Assembly: GCA_964017045.1 (NCBI GenBank)
Contig: OZ024794.1
Coordinates: forward strand, 37,168,210 to 37,232,209
Reading direction: 5' to 3'
Origin: Omphiscola glabra
Lineage: Eukaryota; Mollusca; Gastropoda; Lymnaeidae
Length of the DNA stretch: 64,000 nucleotides
How positions within the stretch are numbered: position 1 is the first letter of the stretch; each line of letters begins with the position of its first letter. Under the pieces are notes generated by a model. That model did not search any database. It saw only the letters and a list, made by a program, of their open reading frames with translations, and was not told the DNA's origin. Positions 28,401 to 38,355 of the stretch are shown here, in pieces. Position numbers and translations under genes: made by a program.

Positions 28401-30218
28401 AAATATATATTTTTAAGATTTTACAATTATAACAATTACAAGACATTAAAAGTATTTCTCTACTAAATTAACTCATTTAGTGACAATATAAATAATGACT
28501 TAATTGTGATAAGTGATCTTTTAGATTTGGTAACCACTGATGGAGCACGCTGGTAAATTTGTATAGACGGGAACAAAGAATTTGTATATCTTTCAGGCCT
28601 GACTTTAACAAATTAAAAAGATTTCATTATTATATAGTTATAAAAATTATATTATTTCTTCAAATATAGACGGTCGGAAAAGGGACGCAACCTTTTGCCG
28701 ATCACTGCAGTATGTTAAATTTACGGAATTAAATTTTAATAATCCTATTTATCGACAATAAAGTTGTAAGTTAACTTTACATACGACTTACCGCCAAATG
28801 CTAAACAATTGAATTGTATTTTTTGTTAGCTCAGCCTTCCGATTAAACATAAAAAGTTAAACCAACTAAATGCACCATAACTATTAGTTAAACATAAAAT
28901 GTCCAAGTTAAACCAACTACATGCACCATAACTTTGAGCCTGACGAATCCACCGAATTAGCAATGTGAAGTTTAAATAGCTGACACCAAATTATAAGCTA
29001 TTGATATGAAGTGCTCAAAACTGCAAAACGACGCCATGAAATGCTACTACATGCAACTCACACTGGTGTCATGGCTGCTAATATGTTGATTATTATTATT
29101 AGTATTATTTTTATCTCCTTTGTTCAGCAGGAAATAGTTATAAAAAAGGCCGGGTTTGGCCCATATGTTTGCTTTGACATAATTTTTTGTGTCCATTACA
29201 TCCCAGCTATAATACTATATATCCAGAAACCTAATAAGGAAACACAAGGCAAAAGTCTCTGGGCTCACTGCAATGTTCTATAATAATAAAGCGCAATATT
29301 TTTAGCAACAATAATTTTACATGGGCTCGCTGCCCTTCCCTACAAGTATTTCATGCTTGCTCATGGAGTTATGCTTCTGGTCCAGTCTTACACTGCATAA
29401 TAAATGGAAAATAAATTGACGATTTAATTTGCAAAGGACTTATTGAACTTAACTATAATGCAACATTTTGAACAGCCCTCTTACCATTGCTATCGTGATA
29501 TCCAAGTGAGTTCCCTTGGTCATACAAATCAAAATGAGCTCCTTGTTCATGTGGAAGAATATGTCCGTCATGAATCATAGTATACTCCTGTGTTGCACTG
29601 TGGTCAGCGGTGGGATAGCCGTTATTGTTGATGTTTGTGGTGCTGACATTCTGATGATGGTGGTTGCCATGTTGTTGTTTAGATGCGTAAGCACACGAAG
29701 GATACTCGTCCTCTCTGAGGAGAAACACACGTAATTATTACAGTATTTACTCTTCTATTTGAACGTGATCAATTTGAAAAGTTTAAGAAACATTACGAAT
29801 ATAATAATCAAGCAAAATGTTTAGAATAACAAACTCTGTGTGTGTGTGTGTGTTTGTTTGTGTGTGTGTGTGTGTTTGTGTGTGCGTGTGTGTGAGTGCG
29901 TGTGTGTGTTTTGTGTGCTGTCTGTCTTAGATTGACATAGTATTTTGAAACGGGTCTTATGTAAAGCACCATTTGAAGCTTTTCATCGCTAAAAGAAGTT
30001 CGGCTTGGGTAAGAATGTCTGATTTTTATCTGTTATTAAGTATGTTTCAATTATTTAAAAGCAGTTAGGCCTCTAAGCTAAGCTATACATTACATCACAT
30101 ACATCTGACAGTTCGCATCAGAGTTGAGAAGACTATCACACGGTTCATCACTATCTTGACACAAAGCACCATTGTCAAGTTCTAACAAGTTACAGAAGCT
30201 CTCTTGATATCCAGACAT
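22492..30218 (-). CDS. bHLH transcription factor, PTF1A/Fer2-like (3' end uncertain)
   Basis: Three coding exons on the - strand: 30218-30103, 29714-29485 and 22782-22492, joined by GT/AG introns (donors GTATGT at 30102 and GTAAGA at 29484; acceptors TCCTCAG and TTGCAG) with matching phases. Exon 1 starts at ATG 30218 and encodes an acidic, Cys-containing N-terminus. Exon 2 is rich in His, Asn and Gln. Exon 3 holds the bHLH domain at about residues 131-185: basic region [20 protein letters not shown], loop with [10 protein letters not shown], helix 2 [19 protein letters not shown]. The E-R-x-R contact residues are present, so DNA binding to E-boxes as a heterodimer with an E protein is expected. 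The ERKRMMSIN and IAYIALLRD wording suggests the PTF/Fer2 group rather than Fer3. Exon 3 ends at a strong donor (AGTG/GTAAGT); a last short exon to the left is likely but not found, or the frame reads on seven codons to a TAA near 22472. Role in cell-fate specification is family inference. Confidence 0.88.
22966..24155. mobile_element. DNA-transposon remnant with GGGGCGTCCATTAATTACG end
   Basis: Left end GGGGCGTCCATTAATTACGTCAACA and a right end rich in TTGTTGAC...GTTGACGACCCCTAA give approximate inverted ends. GTTGACAAGGGGG-type subterminal blocks occur on both sides (23020-23050 and 24100-24125). The internal frame 23290-23739 has a stretch ([22 protein letters not shown]) that faintly recalls the C-terminal half of piggyBac-type transposases; this is weak. 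A second MITE is inserted at 23506. It lies in intron 2 of the bHLH gene. Confidence 0.45.
23498..23687. mobile_element. 174-bp hAT-like MITE nested in another transposon
   Basis: Element 23506-23679 has terminal inverted repeats CAGGGGCATCATTT / AAATGATGTCCCTG. It is flanked by ATGCCCAT (23498-23505) and ATGCTCAT (23680-23687), an 8-bp target duplication with one mismatch. A 14-G run sits at 23534-23547. It interrupts the reading frame of the host transposon described at 22966-24155. Confidence 0.75.
24156..25300. other. bHLH intron 2 sequence, no gene seen
   Basis: AT-rich intronic DNA. A fragment with GGGGTGGACCGGGTCTAAAA near 24413 looks like a transposon terminus. No coding resemblance. 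Confidence 0.4.
25301..25420. repeat. 41-bp tandem repeat, three units
   Basis: Units at 25301-25341, 25342-25382 and 25383-25420 share CAGAGGCCACGGCTACGACA and GTGGTTCAAATATGAAGGG. Few substitutions separate them. No frame stays open with a convincing product. Confidence 0.9.
25421..27240. other. bHLH intron 2 sequence, fragmentary repeats
   Basis: Contains a GTGCGAAACGTTGCC phrase near 25530 that recalls Penelope-type termini, a fragmentary frame at 26638-26829 that I do not recognise, and a 19-bp direct duplication CGCCATCTTGAAACATTAA near 27133-27170. No host exon is supported. Confidence 0.35.
27356..27445. repeat. 24/25-bp tandem repeat, about four units
   Basis: Units of the form GAAAATGCCCCTTGGTTTGCAT or GGAAATGTCCCTTGGTTTGTAT repeat head to tail. 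Frames through it on the - strand stay open only because of this repetition. Confidence 0.9.
27776..27932. repeat. ~77-bp tandem duplication
   Basis: Two copies start CTCAGACATATCCCCGA, each followed by GGCAAAGCGAATTTTTTTG or AGCAAAGCGAATTTTTTTG, then TTCGAGGCGTTGAGGCG and CTGCATTAGAAGGAAA. Only a few differences separate them, so the duplication is recent. Confidence 0.9.
28108..28319 (+). mobile_element. SPIN-like hAT MITE, copy 2 (196 bp) with 8-bp TSD
   Basis: Element 28116-28311 starts CAGTGGTTCTCAACCTTCC and ends GGTTGAGAACCACTG. It is flanked by the exact duplication TTTTAAGA at 28108-28115 and 28312-28319. It has the same length as copy 1 (196 bp) and the same internal blocks but with more substitutions, and sits in bHLH intron 2. 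Confidence 0.85.
28320..29452. other. bHLH intron 2 sequence, nothing firm
   Basis: AT-rich. The + strand frame 29011-29283 is hydrophobic in the middle but I do not recognise it and it lies in the intron of a gene on the other strand; I treat it as chance. A near-duplicate pair, CCAACTAAATGCACCATAACT and CCAACTACATGCACCATAACT (28862-28935), marks a small tandem duplication. Confidence 0.35.
29836..29920. repeat. (GT)n microsatellite in bHLH intron 1
   Basis: An imperfect GT run with TTTG interruptions, located between coding exons 1 and 2 of the bHLH gene. Confidence 0.9.
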
Positions 30219-31200
30219 GTCTCAGGTGAGTCTATTGTAACGCGGGTCTCTATTTAAAAGTAAAGTGGCTCTAGGCATAAGATGAAACACGCTTCTGTTG
30301 ACTGGTAAAACCAGCTACATTACAAATCAGCAGGATTGTCAGTGGAATCAAGAAGACGGAAAGCGGTTGTAAAATAGTTTTTGAAATATTGAACTTATCT
30401 ACCTATAAAATTAAGGAAATTGAAGAAAGTATCATTTATAAAATGTGAGCAAATTCAACTCCAATAAGGTGAAGACATGAAAATGAACTGGAGCAATTTG
30501 TATAATCATCTAACTCATATATCTCATGAAATTTGAGTGAAAATAATGAGAATTTCCATAAACAAATCCAAGGGCTGTAAAATCAACATGAAATGGATGC
30601 TATTAAACAGTTCGAATTTAATGTCCATTTCAACCTCGGCTACCATTAAATACTGCACGTGGGAGCTTGAGGCAGTTTAGCCAGCCTAGCTTTTCTTCCA
30701 GGCGAGTAGCTGAGGTTAAATTGAGTTCCAAATTTCGATAGAAAACAGTGCAAACATTGTACAACCCTTTAACTAATCGAAGCCAGCCAGCCTGAATTCC
30801 GTTTCGACTTGAGTTGGACATGGGCCGGGCGCGGTAACTGCACTTGACACTTAGTCTAAGAGAACAATAAAAAAGGAGGGCTGGATGTCGTAGCCAACTG
30901 TCTATGGTAATTATTTGGCGCGAAATACCCGCTTCGGGCACTGCATGAGCACTGCGTTGTTAATGCAAAGCTCTTTTGAGAGAGGCTCAGTGAGATTTTG
31001 TCCAGTCTTTGAGCCAGGCTGCTGGCCTGTTAACAGTTTCCTGTTGAGATTTTCTCTACAGCGACCCCCATCCCGCTTCGAAGGGTCACGAGAACCCCCG
31101 AGGAGAGCCGAAGCGGGGCCACTAAATGGGGCACGTGGAGCGCGTGTAGGGGAGGTTATCAATGGAAGCTGGGGGGTCATTGCTGTGAGGGGGTGAGTAA
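30219..31200 (-). promoter_or_regulatory. candidate 5' region and promoter of the bHLH gene
   Basis: This lies immediately upstream of the bHLH start codon. The block 30900-31200 is distinctly richer in G+C and CpG than its surroundings, and 30640-30940 lacks recognisable repeats. A CACGTG E-box is at about 30656-30661 with TATTTAA close by, and another CACGTG is at about 31132-31137. Open frames on both strands here reflect the composition. Promoter activity and the transcription start are inference. Confidence 0.35.
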
Positions 31201-33269
31201 ATAGGGTGTCAAATCTCGTGGTAGTTTTTTCCTTCTAAAATAACAGACACCATATTTTTTTTTTAAATAGCACATCAGATCTAGTTTTGAGGTACTGAAT
31301 GTTATGTACCGTTATATTGTTTTGAAATATAATCTGTTTTAAGATTTGGACAATGCTAAACGTAGGCCCATGATTATGCCATTAAACTGAACATATGCCA
31401 TTTTTGTAAGCATAAGGTATTATATTAAAACAATTGTGTGTTACATGGAAATTCGAATATTACTTACCAAAAGAGAAGATTTAAGACATCCAATTTCAAG
31501 TTTTTGGAAACAAAAAAAATCATACTGTAAACCTTCTGAAGTTGGGATCTGCCAAGACTATTCCGCATAAGTAGTGACGTAGGAAGGGGCGGAGAGGGCG
31601 ATACGCCCCGAGCGGCACTATTTTTTTTTATAATGAGGGCGGCATTTCGGCCAACTTCAGAGTTTTTTCCTGGAAGGAACTGTAAAATGTTTGGCCCGCC
31701 TCAGGTGACACTTGCCCTAGCTACGCCTTTGCGCATACGATTCCAAAAAATTGTCTCCATTCATGTGTACATCATCTCTTCCGCGGCATCTTGTTTCCGT
31801 TGCATCTATGTCATCATGAAATATTTTCCCTCGGTTTTCGCCACCGATGTTCACAGGAAAGTGATCTAAGTGATTGCAAGAACATTTTTCATAGAAGAAG
31901 AAAAGACCGGACACATTATTCAGTTTCATTCATTGATGCTCTCAAATGTGGGTCATATATTCATTTTCTGATCTGCGGACTATTATACTTTATGTTACCA
32001 CCTCGTAAACCTGAAAAAAGAACTATCTTTAAGTCTACACAAATCAAAAGTTAACTTTTTCTGGTAATTTATTTTTTCAAAGAATAAGGAAGTAGCTTTG
32101 TTTACTTCTTTAATTCTGGTGGACTGCCCTATTGAAATAAATCCATATGGTTGCCATTTATTGAAAGAAGAAAACATTTCACACTACGTTTTGAACTGGC
32201 GATGAAAAGACGCCAGTCATTTGGGCTGAATTCTAAAAGATCAATGCGCTTCAGAAGATGTATGATACCATTTCACAGTACAGCACGGAATCCGAACTTA
32301 ATTAGCAACACATATTCTAAATTTCAACAATCTTTAAGGAGAAGCAATTTTTTAGGACACATTTATAATGTTATATTCCTATGGCTTTATGTAATTAGTC
32401 AAATATCAAATACGAATGTGTCTATTATTGTGACTCGATGTCATATGACCATGAGACATGGACCTATCTTTACGCGTCAGCTTATTGTATGACAGTCTCA
32501 ACAATTTCTCTTCATTCTATCAAAAATTAAAAATAAGCTTTAAAAAACAATATGTACACCATCTCATTTTTCCGGACATCCTAAAGTTAATAGGATAATA
32601 CGTAAATCCTAAAGTTCTTACTAGCATAACGGACAAGTCATATTAGTTCAAATTTTTACGGACTGTTAGTAAATTGACAGACGGTTGGCAACCCGGTGAC
32701 ACCAAATGGAAAATGGCAAATTTGACAAAGCTCGCTTAAGTTGGTTACATAGAAGAGCAGGGGGAAACCATCAGGCAGAATATCATCAGAACCGATTGTG
32801 TCGTCAATAGGATGGCAAAAAGCAGGGTGCCGCCAGAGTGTCTAGTGTTTTTGTTATAAGTTTAATCGCTTATCTTAAGTTTGTGACGCTCTAAATGGAT
32901 CATGATTTTACGGGGTTCACTGCAGAAAAAACATGGGTATAATTACAAGTCAATTACTTTAATATATATTGTGGTTTTAAATTAACTTCAAACGTCTCTG
33001 TTTTGTTTATAATATTTATCTTCATCGTTTTATATGTTAAATCTTGTTGCCCAAAGCCCAAGGCTTCCGACTAGACAATGAAGTTAAACATAATCCAATA
33101 TTTAAAGCTTTAAAACAAAATAATAAAACGTGTTTTGCATGATGATTTTGAATATCCTTCTGCAAATCATTTTGTTACAAACTATTGTGAATATTTTGCA
33201 GACCATGAATAAATAGCCTTTAACAAATTTCCATTCTCAAGAAACATATCATAAAATTGTGAGACGTAT
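31201..33269. other. gene-free stretch with repeat fragments
   Basis: Contains a TAGTGACGTAGGAAGGGGCG fragment near 31571 of the kind found at transposon ends, several short frames without family resemblance, and the repeat at 32690-32860. Confidence 0.4.
32690..32865. repeat. dispersed MITE-like repeat (GGTGACRCCAAATGGAAA family), copy 2
   Basis: Aligns with 16539-16700: GGTGACACCAAATGGAAAAT, a TTTGACAA block, AGCAGGGGGAAACCATCAGG, and AGCAGGGTGCCGCCAGAGTG. Boundaries are not defined. Confidence 0.5.
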
Positions 33270-33562
33270 ACGGAAATTTGATGGAAAGAAAGTTCGTCGA
33301 CGGAAAATTGATCGACGGAAATTTGATCGAACGGAAATTAGGTCGAATCTTTTTTTTAGTTTACACTTTAAAATTTTGCGTCAAATTTCTTTTTGAACGC
33401 ACTATTTTGTTTTACTATATACTATAGTATAGTGCGTTCAAAAAGAAATTTGACGAAAATTTTAAGAGTGAACTAAAAAATAGATTCGACCAAATTTCCG
33501 TTCGGTCAAATTTCCGTCGATCAATTTTCCGTCGACGAAATTTCTCTCGATCAAATTTCCGG
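33270..33562. mobile_element. fold-back element with ~145-bp inverted arms
   Basis: The left arm, from CGGAAATTTGATGG at 33271, and the right arm, ending TCGATCAAATTTCCG at 33561, are near-perfect inverted complements that meet around ACTATATACTATAGTATAG near 33416. Each arm holds three or four sub-repeats of the type CGACGGAAATTTGATCGA. The transcript would form a ~145-bp hairpin. No transposase is present and no target duplication could be fixed. Confidence 0.85.
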
Positions 33563-35412
33563 TAACCAAGAGACACTTCTTTCTACTATGGCCCAGGAAA
33601 GGAATACTTTCAAAGTCACATAAGAAAACATTTCAAAATCTTCAAAGTGAATATATCAACGCTGCAGAAATGTTAAACATGTATGATAGAAAGCAACAAT
33701 TACTTTCTTCTATCCCTCTCGTATTTATTTAAACTGTTTCTTCCAAATCTGTCACTTTACTGCGAATAATGAGTGGAACCAATATTTATGTTCTTACACT
33801 TCCTGACATTTTAGCCGAAGACTCTTCTACTCCTTAGCTGCTACAACAAATGTTGCAGTCTCCCTTTGAATCTTTTTGAAAGTTACGTGAATCAAAGCAG
33901 CTTGGTTGTGTAGGAAATAAAACCAAATCTCTGCAGTTAAGTTTCAAAATACTGTTTGAGCAGTGCGCACCCCAATTCCTTTCAAAGTTCCAAAGACAAT
34001 GACCAAGCAACACGAAAGCCGGAAGTCACCCTTCCCGCACAGGTCACGGCACAGGCTGAGCAGGTCTCACGCGGGTTCACGCAGGTGCAGCAATAATGCT
34101 TAGGTTAACGAGAAATGATCCGCACGATGACGCTGAAACTATTCACTGCAGCTGGCCATTGCGAGAAATAGAAGACAAATGGAAACAAGGCAGGCAAGTT
34201 GTCGCTGACAAAAAGTATTGACAAACCGGACGACGAGTGGAAAGCACGGACAAATATGGACACAAAAATTAGTACGGGCGAAAAAAAAAAGGGGGGGGGG
34301 TCGAAAAATACAAACTGCTCGTACTAAATGCAGACGCCTGGTAACCCTATTTAAATTCCTCTCATTGGGTCTAAAATTAAAACTCACGGCCTATTATCTG
34401 TGATTTCATGTAGGAGGAGCTTTTCAAAAATGAAAATTATAAAGAGCTATTTGCGATCTAATATGAAAAATCCAGTTTTCTTTGTCATACGATTTTGTCA
34501 GTTGAAATTTTAAAGTGATAAGATGGAGAATGCTAACTTTGGGATTTTGGATTCAAAAGCTGCGTTCGTATTTCGATATAATATAATACATACATACATG
34601 CAATTTGTAATTAATTTAAAAAGCAAGGATGCATCTTGGGGGGTTCCTGAATTTAGTTTTTCATCATTTTAACCTTAATCGGGGAGCAAGAGAAGAGTTG
34701 CGTGTGCGAACTTAGGTGTCCTTTGACCTGGTTATGTTTATAAAACAAAATTATTTTAGTTGTTACTAAATATTAATTTTTTTATAATTCGTATTTAAAA
34801 TATTAATGTACTTAAACTACTTCATTAATATTAAAGTTTTAATTTTAAAGATCAGTCGAAAAAAATATCGTTCCATCATCAAAAGACTTGTCGAATGCCA
34901 CCTATTGATGACTCCTAGCTTGCTTTGTTTAGCCTTAAATCACCATCTTTCTTTGAATTGGGTCTGAATAAAACATAAAAATGGATTCATCCCATGTCCT
35001 ATAGAGAACCCATGTCAAATAGTATTATTAAGTTTAATAATAAAAATTATGTGCCAAGTCTTTCAAACCACTATTTCCCTTCATCTTCTTTGCTTTGTAC
35101 CCGAAATTGCCTCCAAAGACACACACATACATATAAGTGACTCTACCTACGTTAGTGGATGTAGGAATATATAAATACATAAGGATAATTTACTATATTG
35201 GTGCAACCTGATGATGGCGCCAGGGGCGGGCTCCCCCTTCACCCCCCTTCTCATGGCCCTTATCATGTTCCAAACAATTACGACGATAAACGTTTAAAAA
35301 GTGTCCTGTTTAAAAAATTGCAGCACCCCGCCCCCGATATTTTAAACGTAAATGCATTTCCTATCTCAGAATCTAAATGTAACCTAATAGTTACTAAATT
35401 GCCTCCCTGTGG
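33563..35412. other. gene-free stretch, nothing recognised
   Basis: AT-rich with a more balanced patch around 33990-34110. No coding family or bounded repeat was seen. Confidence 0.4.
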
Positions 35413-35689
35413 GGCGCAGCCAGGGCCGGATTTACAATTTTAGGGGCCCTAGGCCAACAAAAATGTGAGGCCCCATTTTGAAAAATAAAAAATATTGCTA
35501 AATTTTTTTTTAATTCAAAAATATATTACTACTTTAATGTAATTCAAGATTTTATTTCAATAATAATTTCATTGCAATTCGATTGATATTCAACAATTTT
35601 TTATACACTACTCCCAATTTTGGGGCCCCTTATTTCGCGGGGCCCCTAGGCCTAATCGGCCTGACTGTAAATCCGGCCCTGGGCGCAGC
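35413..35689. mobile_element. 261-bp hAT MITE with exact 8-bp TSD
   Basis: Element 35421-35681 starts CAGGGCCGGATTTACA and ends TGTAAATCCGGCCCTG; the inner ends also pair (GGGGCCCTAGGCC against GGGGCCCCTAGGCC). The target duplication GGCGCAGC lies at 35413-35420 and 35682-35689, identical. The interior is A/T-rich and non-coding. Confidence 0.9.
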
Positions 35690-35828
35690 CCACACTTTAG
35701 AAAACATTGATTTACGGTGACTTCTTTTTGTATGGTACATCAGAATTTTCTATTATTAACTACTTACTTCAGTTCACTTCGTGGAGGTCATTGGAGGACA
35801 GTGCAGTTTGCAAAAAAATGCAATCACT

Positions 35829-35829
<1 letters not shown>

Positions 35830-35879
<50 letters not shown>
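35830..35879. repeat. (AT)n microsatellite
   Basis: A pure AT run of about 48 bp just left of the solo LTR. Confidence 0.95.
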
Positions 35880-35880
<1 letters not shown>

Positions 35881-35890
35881 TGGAATCAGT

Positions 35891-36261
35891 GAGAGTGTGT
35901 GTGTTGTGATTTTGGGACTGTGAACGAATGTGAACGACTTAAATATCACGATTACATGAGATGTGGAAGGTATAAAAGGGGAGTTAACTATTTGTGATGA
36001 GAGCGGGGCTATTATTATGTTCACGAACGTGGAGAGTGAACGATCTTGACTGCGAGAGATAACTTGTAACGAGAGCTGATATATGATTATTCGCTCTCAA
36101 ATGGATGGACGTTTTTGGTCGTTGTGTTTTTGATTGCAAGCTGTGAATATCTACTTGTACATTGATTCTATGTCAGAGGACTCATATGAATTGTCATCAG
36201 ATCTGGAATAAAGTATTGTAGTGTACTCTGGACCGTGTTGTCTTTATCGTACCACAGAGAG
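35891..36261 (+). mobile_element. solo LTR (361 bp) with 5-bp TSD GAGAG
   Basis: LTR 35896-36256 begins TGTGTG and ends ACCACA (TG...CA rule). GAGAG occurs immediately on both sides (35891-35895 and 36257-36261). Inside are a TATAAAA box at 35971-35977 and AATAAA at 36207-36212, followed by a GT/T-rich stretch, that is, U3-R-U5 order on the + strand. No internal retrotransposon sequence is adjacent, so recombination to a solo LTR is the simplest reading. Caveat: the left end is in a GT/GA-rich context. Confidence 0.65.
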
Positions 36262-36367
36262 AGACAGTTCTTTGAAGTGGAATAACAAAGACCTAGGCAA
36301 CGCAAATATTTCTGATATGAGCCGGAGGGTTCATATATGTACCAGAATATTAGACAATATATATATA

Positions 36368-38318
36368 CTAGCCAATATACCCGGCGCTGCACGGGATTGC
36401 ATTCGGAAAAACAACTTCTACAGCCTTTTAATTGACATTGAACTTAAGCGTCGAGTTAAAAAAATAACTTTGGTAAAAATTTTCTTCTCCGATGAGATCC
36501 CGATCCCAGATGGATTCCAATCAGATCCCGTTTCCCGATGGGATCCCGTTTTCTGATGATGTCTCGTTATCCAGAGGGATACCGACCCCGTTTTTATCCC
36601 GATCCCATTTGGATCTCGATCCAGTCGGTATTCCGATCTCTTTGGGTTCTCAGTCCCGTCCGCATCCCGATCCCGGTGGGACCCTAACTCCGGTTGGATC
36701 ACGATCCCGGTCGAATCACGATACCGGTAGGATAACGATCCCTATGGGATCCCGATCCTTGTGGGTTCCCGATTCCGTCGGGATCCCGTTTCCAGGTGTG
36801 ATACCGTTCCCGGTGTGATCCGTTCCCGGTGTGAACCCGATCCCGGTGTGATCCCGATCGCGGTGTGATCTCGATCCCGGTTGTATCATAATCCCAGTGT
36901 GATCCTGGTGGGTTCCCAATCTCCGTGGGTTTCCAACCCGGTGGGTTCCAGATCCCGTCGGTATCCGGTTTCCTTGTATGATCCCGATCCCGGTTGTATC
37001 ATAATCCTTATTTGATCCCGTTTTCCGGTAGGATCCCGATACCGGGTGGATCCAAATCCCGATGGAATCCCGATACTGGTGGGATCTCGTATCCCAGTGT
37101 GATCCCGATCACGGTAGAATCCCGATCACGGTAGAATCCCGATCCGGGTGGGTTCCCGTTTCCGGTGGGATCCCCTTTCCTGATTGGGTCCCTTGATCCC
37201 GTCACTCGATGGGATCGCGTTACCGGTGGGTTTCAGTTTACTTGTTTCCCTTTAGGATCCAGTGAGATGTTGTTCCCAGTAGGAATATGAAGGTCAAGTT
37301 TAGAGAAAATCCCCAGGAAAGTATAGAAATGAATAGAAGTAAACTGACATTTCAATAAGATTTTTGATACTATCATATATCCCCTCAGAACAATATAGAA
37401 CTTTTCTAGATTAAATGTAATATCCTCAAGGAAAAATGTAAAAAATGTTTTGTCTAATTAATTATTCTTCGAATACGAAAAATTATACAACTAATGCAAT
37501 CATATAACTAAAGTTCATTGAAGTTGAAAGAGGGGAACTGACGGGGGCATTCCATAATTGTACCGAATTCATTTTGCATGAGATTTGTGTGTGCGTGTTT
37601 GGGGGGGGGGGGGGGGGCATGAAATTCATTCAGATAAATTATGGAGTTAAAATTTAAAATATGTCCCATTAAAATCTATTTAATAATGCCATATATATAG
37701 TTTTTGAAGTTATCGAATTTTCTGATAAATTTTAGATTGGATATTCTTAGTTTTAAATCCACCGCTATTTCAATACGGACAATGAAGTGTATTGCTACTA
37801 CGCAAGGCCTATATCCATCAAATCACATAGAACCTATAGTGTTGTCTAAGCCTATTGATATTTATATAGCTTATATAAGGAAAAATGAAATGGGGTCCCC
37901 GGTCCCAGAAGATTCTATATTATGAGTTCAGTACCTTTCGGTATTTGAATATGCATAATCAAGTTTATTTGTACTAAGTTTGATCAAGATCAATCTATTC
38001 AGGTAGGAGTATTAAACCTATTGATATTTATATAACTTATTTAATGAATAAATGAAATGGGACCCCAGGCCCCAGAGGAATGGATAATATGGATAATCAA
38101 AAGTATGTGTACTAGTCAAGATCCATTATTCATGTAGGATTATGTGTTGTTAATTTTGTTTTTAAAGCTCTTACTCATATAAAAACAAATTCCAAAAGGA
38201 ACGTTATAAAATGTTCAAAACCCCCAGTATTTGATTCTGGATAATTATGGATATATGTGCCAAGTGTGGTGAAGATCCATCAATCCATCCATAAATCAAC
38301 AAACCCACAACTTTTCAC

Positions 38319-38320
<2 letters not shown>
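36368..38320 (+). mobile_element. minisatellite-bearing element, copy B
   Basis: Head CTAGCCAATATACCCGGCGC at 36368, a long 17-bp array (36488-37270), then an arm to about 38315 matching 14071-15085. Within the arm the piece around TATTGATATTTATATA occurs twice (37853 and 38018), an internal duplication. It has no recognisable protein. The 3' end, CCATCAATCCATCC...CACAACTTTTCACA, runs into a (TA)n microsatellite at 38317. Confidence 0.65.
36488..37270 (+). repeat. 17-bp GGGATCCC minisatellite, array 4 (about 45 units)
   Basis: Units such as CGGTGTGATCCCGATCG, CGGTGTGATCTCGATCC and GTGGGTTCCCGATTCCG follow each other at 17 bp. It is the longest array in the window, about 780 bp against about 255 and 505 in copy A. 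Confidence 0.9.

Positions 38321-38355
<35 letters not shown>
38317..38355. repeat. (TA)n microsatellite
   Basis: Pure TA run at the 3' end of copy B; the element may use it as a target or carry it as its tail. Confidence 0.95.

Noticed and set aside
29011..29283. Small membrane protein gene on the + strand
   Set aside because: Hydrophobic stretch in AT-rich intronic DNA, no family resemblance, no splice or start evidence.
30911..31196. Coding exon in the GC-rich block (open on both strands)
   Set aside because: Open frames on both strands follow from GC-rich composition; position directly upstream of the bHLH start suits a promoter or UTR better.
33270..33562. Possible microRNA precursor
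   Set aside because: The hairpin is far longer than a pre-miRNA, with internal sub-repeats and transposon-like symmetry.
36418..37205. Repetitive open frames resembling collagen-like or antifreeze-like proteins
   Set aside because: Same minisatellite artefact; frame remains open in several phases at once.
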